The position numbers were made by a program, and so were the translations under genes. The notes under the pieces were generated by a model, which worked only from the letters and a program-made list of their open reading frames with translations, was not told where the DNA came from and did no database searches. DNA of 27,355 bases from Ophiothrix spiculata. Its lineage: Eukaryota; Echinodermata; Ophiuroidea; Amphilepidida; Ophiotrichidae. Where the stretch lies: NCBI GenBank assembly GCA_000969725.1, contig JXSR01S009079.1. One strand, 5' to 3'. How positions within the stretch are numbered: position 1 is the stretch's first letter; every line of letters begins with the position of its first letter. Positions 21,596 to 27,355 of the stretch are shown here, one piece after another.

Positions 21596-21817
21596 TATGG
21601 CATCACTTAACTTGCAACCCCAGTTGAAAAAAACACATTTCAATGACGGGTTTATGGCCCTATTATCCTTGCCTTTGCATTTGCTTGTTGTAAATTATAA
21701 TTTCTTGCAATGCACCAGTCTGACGCTTATTTTAGCAGTAGTGATAGGACACCTACACTGCGCAGCAATGAAACTGCCAGTAACTGTGCAAATGAAGAAA
21801 TAACTTTCATTGCAAAT

Positions 21818-22261
21818 GAATGGTAATATATTCACTCGTTTTTCTAAAAAATCACTATATGTTCAAAGTATCCCCAGATTATGTCGATATATACAGAATC
21901 TTTTCTCCTTAGCCTTGATCTTCAATCAAATAATCACAACTCAAGTATCCAAAACAGGCATTTTCAGTAACTTTATTTGCTATCTGAAGCCAAGAATGCA
22001 ACCATGACCCAAGTCTATGATGTCCACCCAAGGCAAAAGGAGGAGACGATCAATGTTCAATATCAATATTTAGTATTTAGAGTTCCTTTGGTCTTAGTAG
22101 AGGGAAGCATGGACTTGGGTCAATGTAGCATTCTTGTATTCATTTTGAATTTAATATGTAAAGCCTCAGGTCCACACATGTTTCTATGCCCCAGAAAAAT
22201 GTGTGAATACAGTTTTCACTTGGAAAAGATTTCAGCAGTAAAAAGTGTTAGGCCAAAAAAA
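21818..22261. other. DCAF12 intron sequence, nothing recognised
   Basis: Between the Penelope-like remnant and the LINE remnant. Open frames here have no family features. Confidence 0.6.
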
Positions 22262-22855
22262 TAAGTTTGTTAAAGTTTGAGGATTCTTGTAAATTCCATA
22301 GACTTGTGTTTGGCTTCAAATTAATGAATGGTTTGTTACCTGAATCTTTTGATAAAATGGTACAAATTAGTAGGATTAACAACTCTAGGTTGTTGCATGT
22401 AACAGCCAGAAGTTCTTCTTTTTTCAATTCTCTTTTTGTGTCACTTCCAAGACTATGGAATGGAATCCCTCCTAATGTCAAGGACTGCCATGATCTTGCT
22501 ATCTTCAAATCTGAGTGTAGGTCATTTTTCATAGATTTGTACTGCTGATTATCAGATTTGATTCATATTCCCTTATTGGGTTCATTTGCTGCTGTTTATT
22601 GTTTGTTTTACATAATGTTCTTATTATTCATGTATGTTCTTTTATTTTAATGTACAGGATAAGTGAGCACTTGCGTGTTTTGGGTTTTAGTAAACCCATT
22701 CATTTCTCCTAAATTACTTGCATTATTGTTAAAATTAAGATTGTTTCAGTCAAATTGTTTTGTGATTTTTTTGTGTATGACATTGTACATTTTTCACATG
22801 TTTGTAAATTGCAAGTGATTTGAATAAATATTATTATTATAATAATAAAGTCCCT
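22262..22855 (+). mobile_element. 5'-truncated LINE 3' end
   Basis: The reading frame from about 22264 to the TGA at 22546-22548 encodes the extreme C-terminus of a non-LTR retrotransposon ORF2: FHRLVFGFKLMNGLLPESF, then LFVSLPRLWNGIPPNV and FKSECRSFFI. The PRLWN-P...FK pattern after a variable linker is typical of Jockey/CR1-like LINEs. About 300 bp of 3'UTR follows, ending in an ATT/TAA microsatellite tail (22827-22850). Catalytic reverse-transcriptase motifs are absent because of 5' truncation. It lies in the last DCAF12 intron, antisense to the gene. Confidence 0.85.
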
Positions 22856-23402
22856 GTGCGCATTGGATTTTTGCTGTGTGTCTCCGACAGTCAAAATGCT
22901 GAATTGCATGAATTTTATTTTTTAATAAAACTGGCAAAAATATCCCAGCAATGAGTCCCCTTTCCTTTCGGACATCCAAAAGATAATTATATTCTATGAG
23001 AAAACCAGAAAGTACATCCAAGATGTATTTATATGAACAATTTGATGGAATCATTAAGAATCACAAGAACTTCCTATGTTATAAAATAAAACAAGGTCTT
23101 CTTAAAAACTGCGCTCGTTGGCGCAAGTGAGGTTGATCATAGATATCATAGAGAGCGTTCACTTTTTTTCCATTTTTGGTAACTTTTGACCTTATTTGGC
23201 ATGAAATTAAAAAAAATGGTCGAAATCCACCAAAATAAAAATGACGCATCATCTGAATGGGCATTTTAAATAAAAATTACCATTCTGAAGTTTTTTTTAA
23301 ATATTATTTTACGCTTGGTTGGAAGCCCAAATGGCCAAAAAATGTCTATGTTCTAGTCCTTTATCTTTTCTAAGTCTGTGGCGCAACTCTTTTGCTTAGA
23401 AA

Positions 23403-23617
23403 CCAATCGCGCATTTACACGCAAATTCACGCCCCAGATCAGTTACCAGTTTGCGCGACAACACAGGTTGTTATAACAACGATGTTTGACCAATCACATA
23501 TCGTTTAATGGAGCGGTTTGGTAAGCTCTTATTAAACAACGAATAGTCAAATTTTTTCATTGGAGGATTGATTGGCATTTTTCTCGATGTGGCCAATCAC
23601 AGGTAATTGTGTATATA
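23403..23617 (+). promoter_or_regulatory. CCAAT-box cluster with TATA-like site
   Basis: CCAAT occurs at 23403-23407, 23490-23494 and 23593-23597, and inverted ATTGG at 23559-23563 and 23571-23575. GTATATAGAG at 23611-23620 follows the last CCAAT by 15 bp. This layout resembles a polymerase II core promoter, but no recognisable coding sequence follows. It lies inside the last DCAF12 intron, antisense, and may belong to a transposon. Confidence 0.3.
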
Positions 23618-23866
23618 GAGTCTTTATAGACTCATTTACAGTCTCAGATATTTCTCGGCTATGCTGTGCAAAATCAGAAGATTCTTATTTTCTTTTGAAA
23701 TTTACGTCAAATATATGCATTTTTAGTACAACAATTCTACACAATAATGCGAAGCACATATTTATCAACCTTTCTGAAAAGTCATTCGTCACTTTATCGG
23801 CCACAATGAATGAATATTAATTAAATTAGATTTGACGAAGACTCCGTTTACGTCGTCTCTAATACC

Positions 23867-23888
23867 GCTCGTTGGTTCGCCAACGAGC
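23867..23888. repeat. Perfect 9-bp hairpin with TTCG loop
   Basis: GCTCGTTGG-TTCG-CCAACGAGC forms a stem with a UUCG-type tetraloop. The arm word GCTCGTTGGCG also occurs at about 23113-23123. The 23105-23890 stretch may therefore be one element with these termini. Confidence 0.5.
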
Positions 23889-24084
23889 AAAAAACAAATA
23901 AAACTTCGTAAACCACATAGAATTGTGAAAATGCCCAGAGGTGTGAGATAAACAATCAATGTTTTTAGCTTTATCCAAATACTTAAACTTTACAGGGAAC
24001 ATGATTTAAAGAATTATGGTAATTACCTTGAAATGACCTCTTTTCAAAAAGTTCAAACTAACAAGCAAGAGGCATGATACTTAC

Positions 24085-24293
24085 CAACCATCCTTCCCCA
24101 GTGCCAAGCTTGAATATTGATTGTGGTCTCATTTTAGGCCTCTTATGCTTTCTATGGCTCTCTGGTTCACCAGCCGCATTGACCTTCATCTGGGGTGGCA
24201 GGAATTTGCCAGCACGAACATCAAAGAACATGATGGACCCTCTGCCTGTGCCCACAGTAAGAATTTCCTTTCTGAAGCTTACTGACCGAACAC
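24085..24293 (-). CDS. DCAF12: DCAF12, exon with FDVR motif and basic insertion
   Basis: The exon is 209 nt, entering in phase 1 after TATATCACAG and leaving in phase 0 at a consensus GTAAGT donor. It encodes VRSVSFRKEILTVGTGRGS, then IMFFDVRAGKFL, then a hydrophilic basic stretch containing SHRKHKRPKMRP, then FKLGTGEGWL. Human DCAF12 has IRWVRF, ISLGTGQGSVLFYDIRAQRFL and KLTTGKGWL at these places. FDVR is a variant of the WDxR-like motif by which many DCAFs contact DDB1 (family knowledge). The basic stretch appears about ten residues longer than my recollection of the vertebrate loop, making it a lineage-specific insertion. The next intron is 4.4 kb and full of retroelement remnants. Confidence 0.93.
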
Positions 24294-24502
24294 CTGTGAT
24301 ATAATTTAAAATGGCAATAGTTAGTGCAAGTCCAAAAGTTGTGAGTAACTTGCTCTTTCGGTAGGGTACCATGTTTCTTAGAGTCTAATCAAATTGTTTT
24401 CAAGCTAACTTGAAAGTGGTGAATGTCACTAGTGTCCTCTTGCAAGATATTAACTCTCATGTTCCTCTTGTCCCCAAACTGGTGAATGGATTGGATATCT
24501 GT

Positions 24503-24835
24503 ACATACCTGCCAGGCTGCCAACATTGTAAAACCCAAAATCGGGACAAAAAAGCCAAGTGCTTGCGCGCATATATGTTCCAACAGCATAAATATGTATT
24601 GAATACAGGTGGGTTTGTGACTTTCCTTATCTTTATTAAGGCTTTTTTAGGTTTTGGCCCAAATATATGCCACAAGAGCATAAATATTTACTGAAATCAG
24701 TTTGGGATTGGAGACTTTTCCTTGTATTTTTATTTTTTTTTAATATCTCAAAATCGGGATATCCTGATTTTTGGCCATTTTGAGAGTTGTAAATCGGGAC
24801 AATCCTGAGAAATTCTGGACAGTTGGCAGGTATGT
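24503..24835. mobile_element. Foldback element in DCAF12 intron
   Basis: ACATACCTGCCA at 24503-24514 is the perfect inverse of TGGCAGGTATGT at 24824-24835. CTGT flanks both sides and may be a target duplication. AAATCGGGAC words repeat near both ends and a loosely duplicated ~110-bp block (ATATATG...GCATAAATAT...) fills the centre. It lies in the 24294-25743 intron. Confidence 0.8.
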
Positions 24836-25125
24836 CTGTATGTTTACAGTTATTCAAGGTGTGAAAATTGCCTCATTACAATATCAGAGTTTGGTCCAAT
24901 TGCCTCAAAAGACAGATTGTTCTCTTGACCTGTGCGAACATGCCTCCCTTTTGCCTTTGTCAATTTTTAGCCTACAGCGTTGTTTACAATGTTCCATTTA
25001 TTAACCTCTACATATAAATTTAAGAAAAGCAACTACTACAGAATGCAAATAGATCGAAGTTTTCTTTATTGTTTGATTTTTCCAAAAATATTCTATGTCT
25101 CGCATAATGATATTTTTTTTTTAAA

Positions 25126-25180
25126 GTTGTGTGGTCTACTGGAATAGCACAGGGCAAGAATGTTTTGGGTTCAAGACCCA
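25126..25180 (+). repeat. Possible tRNA-derived SINE head
   Basis: GGTTCAAGACC at 25168-25178 fits the RNA polymerase III B-box consensus (GGTTCRANNCC). TGGTCTACTGG at 25132-25142, 36 bp upstream, is an imperfect A box. The surrounding TGGGTTCAAGACCCA could form a T-arm. No full cloverleaf is apparent, so this is not a functional tRNA. A poly-A-like run near 25345 could be its tail. Confidence 0.3.
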
Positions 25181-25526
25181 CTTCAATCAATGGGGATATT
25201 TTTGATGAAGATGTTTAATCCCAATTGCTTTGTTAACCAAAGCATACTGAGGAGCTATTTGGAGTACCACAATCTACATGCTAATAGATTTCTGCCAATT
25301 TGGTTTAAGATTGCATTAAGGTGAAATGGTTGTGAGGATTTCCTAAAAAAAAAGAATCTTTGGACCACCGCATGGAGATCATTTTTGCAACAATAGGTTC
25401 CTTGATGACCAAGTGTATAAATCAAGTCCATCAAATTTATGGCACTTTCAAATCTTAAGAAGCATGAAAATCTTCAATTGCCGTCTGTTCAGACCAATGA
25501 ATTTTTTCCAGGTGTTTTTTTAATTC

Positions 25527-25731
25527 AATGGGGCGATCAACACGGAGTGCTGATCCAGATGCAAACGCATCTAGGAGATGCGCATCTCCGTAGACCGCTT
25601 TCACGTACGCGTGCACTGAGTGCTGTGTAGCAGATCCGGATCTGACGCCCATGTAGCCACAGTCTTCTGCAAAGTGGTTTACGGAGATGCGTTTTCATCT
25701 GGATTTGCACTCCCGTGTAGATTGCCCCATT
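25527..25731. mobile_element. MITE adjacent to a DCAF12 splice donor
   Basis: The left arm AATGGGGCGATCAACACGG, GTGC, ATCCAGATGCAAACGCATCT is mirrored on the right by GGAGATGCGTTTTCATCTGG, TGCACTCCCGTGTAG, ATTGCCCCATT. The interior is GC-richer than its surroundings and contains ACGTACGCGTGCA. The right end is 12 bp from the donor at 25743. Small open frames on both strands are palindrome artefacts. Confidence 0.87.
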
Positions 25732-25743
25732 ATCGTATCTTAC

Positions 25744-25966
25744 CACTTCCTCTTTCCTTGGATTCAATGGATGCTATGGGGTCGGCACTCTTAGGATCAA
25801 CAAATGATATATGTGATTGTGAGCCTACAGCATATAGCGAATAGTCCCATGATATTGTCATGCACACATTTTCCAGTGGATATCTTAACTTCTTGTCGTA
25901 GACTGGTTTAAATGTATGGAGATCCCAGATGAATAAACGGCCGTTGGCTGACAGAACTGCAAGCTC
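25744..25966 (-). CDS. DCAF12: DCAF12, internal exon with WD40 blades
   Basis: The exon is 223 nt, phase 0 in and phase 1 out. It encodes ELAVLSANGRLFIWDLHTF, then ENVCMTISWDYSLYAVGSQ, then HISFVDPKSADPI, ending in KERGSG. This parallels human DCAF12 ELGAVSLDGYFHLW, ENVCLAYGSEWSVYAVGSQ, HVSFLDPRQ and REHGSG in order and spacing. The acceptor (TTCTTCAAAAAG) is unusually purine-rich next to the AG, but the phase-0 join to the preceding exon reproduces the family sequence exactly. The donor is GTAAGA. A foldback transposon ends only 12 bp inside the following intron, leaving the donor intact. FIWDL is a standard WD40 strand-c motif. Confidence 0.92.
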
Positions 25967-26254
25967 CTTTTTGAAGAAATAGTAGAAAATAAAGGTAAGA
26001 TATTTATAATGTGCTTTGTAATTCTATGCAAAATTGTTGTACCAAAGTGAGTTGCCTCAGTGAGTTAGATACAATGCCACTCCATGACTGTCATGACAGC
26101 AATTGTTTTGCTAAAATACTAAATCACTACATCAATGGAATGAAAATAAGGTTATTCCTGGATTAAAGTTATTCCTCTTTTGTGAATACGGACCACAATG
26201 ATTTTAAACAAAAAAAATTACTTCTGAAAATTACCACATTAAACATGCACTCAC

Positions 26255-26427
26255 CCCTTTTGAGCTATCAAAATCCAGCGCCCTGACTTTGTCGCTGCCT
26301 TTACATTGTTTACGTGTTAACGTATTGAGACGCATAGGTGATGATGCTACTGTATCTGGTGCTTGTCGTGCCTCTTCCTGTACACTCTCATCAACACACC
26401 ATAGACTTATTGTTTTGTCTCGAGAAC
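26255..26427 (-). CDS. DCAF12: DCAF12, internal exon with WD40 blade
   Basis: The exon is 173 nt, entering in phase 1 after a TTTGCACAG acceptor and leaving in phase 0 at a consensus GTGAGT donor. It begins with GSRDKTISLWCVDESV, the end of a WD40 blade (human: GSRDGSMGLWEVTDD), and ends with KVRALDFDSSKG, the start of the next blade (human: KVRALAFNNKNK). Between them is a linker of about 30 residues rich in Gln, Arg, Ser and Thr; the human loop here is also long and poorly conserved. The upstream intron is 879 nt (26428-27306) and carries a hAT-type MITE. The downstream intron is 288 nt (25967-26254), where I see no inserted element. Confidence 0.9.
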
Positions 26428-26982
26428 CTGTGCAAATAAAAGTTAATTGAAGGTATGTTTGTGTGGAACATCTGGTCTATGCATAATTCTTGTGCTGAGC
26501 TGTTCTGCAAGAATGAATTTCTGCAAGAATGAATGCTAGGTTATATGTCAAGACTATAGCTGCACAAATTTCATTTTAATATACTGTTAAACTATAAATC
26601 AAGAAATGACATATTGTGTAGTCTCGAGTTAATAAATTAGATTGTTAACGCACTATTCTTAACATTTCATTCAATGCAAATTCAGTGCCCATGCCTAAAG
26701 TGGCAATTCATGGACCACAGCCTCATCTCCATATAGTCACCTCTATCAATAATAAAATTTGCGTCTAAGTAAAATTCATACGAAACATTCTTGAAAATTA
26801 GTCTGCAGTTCTGAGAAACACAAGTAAATATGCAATTTTCTAAATCACTGTCAGCCCAACACACAGTTTTATTTCCAAACAGTAGGCCTATAGTCTATAC
26901 ATTGGAATCAAATGACATTTTCAGCATGTATTTATTTTGTGTTCATCTTTCTTTTTAGGTAGAAAAAAGACGAGGTCATAAT

Positions 26983-27191
26983 CAGTGTTTCCGCTAAGGT
27001 TTTTGAGCTTGCGCCAATTCGAGCAAGTTTGACAAAGTTTAAGAGGTACTTGCGCCAAAATCATGAGCTGTGGCTGAAATTTGGCTCAAATAAAGCTAGA
27101 AATCTTTCTCACACATTTTCAGAAACTCGTTGCGCCAATTTTCACCGCTCCTGCGCCAGTGGCGCGCCATACGGCCTTAGCGGAAACACTG
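26983..27191. mobile_element. hAT-type MITE with 8-bp target duplication
   Basis: The termini are CAGTGTTTCCGCTAAGG at left and CCTTAGCGGAAACACTG at right, perfect inverse. The element is flanked by GTCATAAT at 26975-26982 and again at 27192-27199. An 8-bp duplication plus CAGTG ends is the hAT signature. The interior repeats TTGCGCCAA/GCGCCA words. It lies in the 26428-27306 intron of DCAF12. Confidence 0.93.
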
Positions 27192-27306
27192 GTCATAATC
27201 ACAATCATTAATTGTAATGATCACATTAAATTTAAATCTGCCATCAAAAAGTTTACTTTGGTTTTACAAAATTCTGAGTTTAGATTTATAGGTAAATAGC
27301 ACCAAC

Positions 27307-27355
27307 CTGTGACTAAAAATTGGTCATCTAACCATACTATTGAGAAGATCCAATC
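27307..27355 (-). CDS. DCAF12: DCAF12, internal exon (partial, enters from right edge)
   Basis: This is the most 5' DCAF12 exon visible, cut by the window edge. Read on the minus strand from base 27355 in frame it gives DWIFSIVWLDDQFLVT plus one base of the next codon. The family's WD40 blade in human DCAF12 reads DWIFSIAWISDTMAVSG, so the match is close. The exon ends in phase 1 before a GTTGGT donor (27306 downward), a weaker than usual site. The split codon completes to glycine with the next exon, restoring the TGSRD strand of the blade. The N-terminal part of the protein lies beyond the window. Identity is by recalled family similarity, not by a search. Confidence 0.88.

Larger units (their letters stand above)
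19923..21817 (+). mobile_element. Penelope-like element remnant, rearranged
   Basis: This degenerate Penelope-like retroelement sits in the last DCAF12 intron, antisense to the gene. Its C-terminal endonuclease region appears twice in tandem, followed by a unique C-terminal tail ending at TAA 21593-21595. The tail includes RWSIIQYAEPYN, MWLCEIHHI and NKISEIDSTCRHRNK, matching the usual Penelope C-terminus (WSI, LC-E, LNKR-E, CRH-NK). The element is bounded by inverted copies of a ~48-bp sequence: 19923-19973 on the left and 21770-21817 on the right. Inverted and tandem partial copies are characteristic of Penelope insertions. No reverse-transcriptase domain is visible, so the copy is 5'-truncated and inactive. 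Confidence 0.88.

Noticed and set aside
24457-24694. Open frames on both strands in the 24503-24835 region
   Set aside because: They lie within a foldback element and have no conserved features.
25126-25180. Functional tRNA gene
   Set aside because: A B box is present but no acceptor stem, D-arm or anticodon arm can be folded convincingly; at most a SINE relic.

Overview
The window is animal genomic DNA, not prokaryotic. It is AT-rich with long non-coding stretches, consensus GT-AG introns, many short inverted-repeat transposons, minisatellites and non-LTR and Penelope-like retroelement remnants. Protein similarity and repeat style (for example recurrent TAGGCCTA words) fit an invertebrate deuterostome such as an echinoderm or hemichordate. 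That placement is inference and cannot be settled from this window.

Only one gene can be assembled with confidence: the C-terminal part of DCAF12 (WDR40A family), on the minus strand. Five exons lie at 27307-27355 (continuing past the right edge), 26255-26427, 25744-25966, 24085-24293 and 19525-19683. Together they give 271 codons including the stop, with all phases agreeing at every junction. DCAF12 is a WD40 substrate receptor of CUL4-DDB1 ubiquitin ligases. The 3'UTR runs leftward from 19524; the first canonical AATAAA on that strand is at about 18542-18537, so the UTR probably includes an eight-unit 47-bp minisatellite (19006-19381) and a 250-bp palindromic element (18662-18910).

The DCAF12 introns hold mobile DNA. 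The 4.4-kb last intron contains a Penelope-like element remnant (19923-21817) with two tandem ~680-bp copies of its GIY-YIG endonuclease region, flanked by inverted ~48-bp repeats. It also holds a 5'-truncated LINE 3' end (about 22262-22855) and a CCAAT/TATA-bearing segment (23403-23617). The other introns hold a foldback element at 24503-24835, a possible tRNA-derived SINE head near 25132-25178, a foldback element (25527-25731) ending 12 bp from a splice donor, and a hAT-type MITE with a perfect 8-bp target duplication (26983-27191).

The left 18 kb has no gene I can identify. It contains a ~370-bp direct repeat (1-417 and 4075-4450), many foldback elements (about 1107, 2686, 3611, 5510, 8246, 8456, 11351, 13546, 14595, 15127, 17241, 18103), a LINE 3' end on the minus strand (9107-9905), a 111/130-bp tandem satellite (about 9926-10740) and a 148-bp two-copy repeat (10751-11046). 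One short segment, 7392-7610, has coding-like character on both strands and may be an exon of an unrecognised gene. I found no new multi-gene system; the best leads are the rearranged Penelope-like element, the 3'UTR minisatellite, the TTAA-flanked element at 15127-15714 and the possible exon near 7.5 kb.
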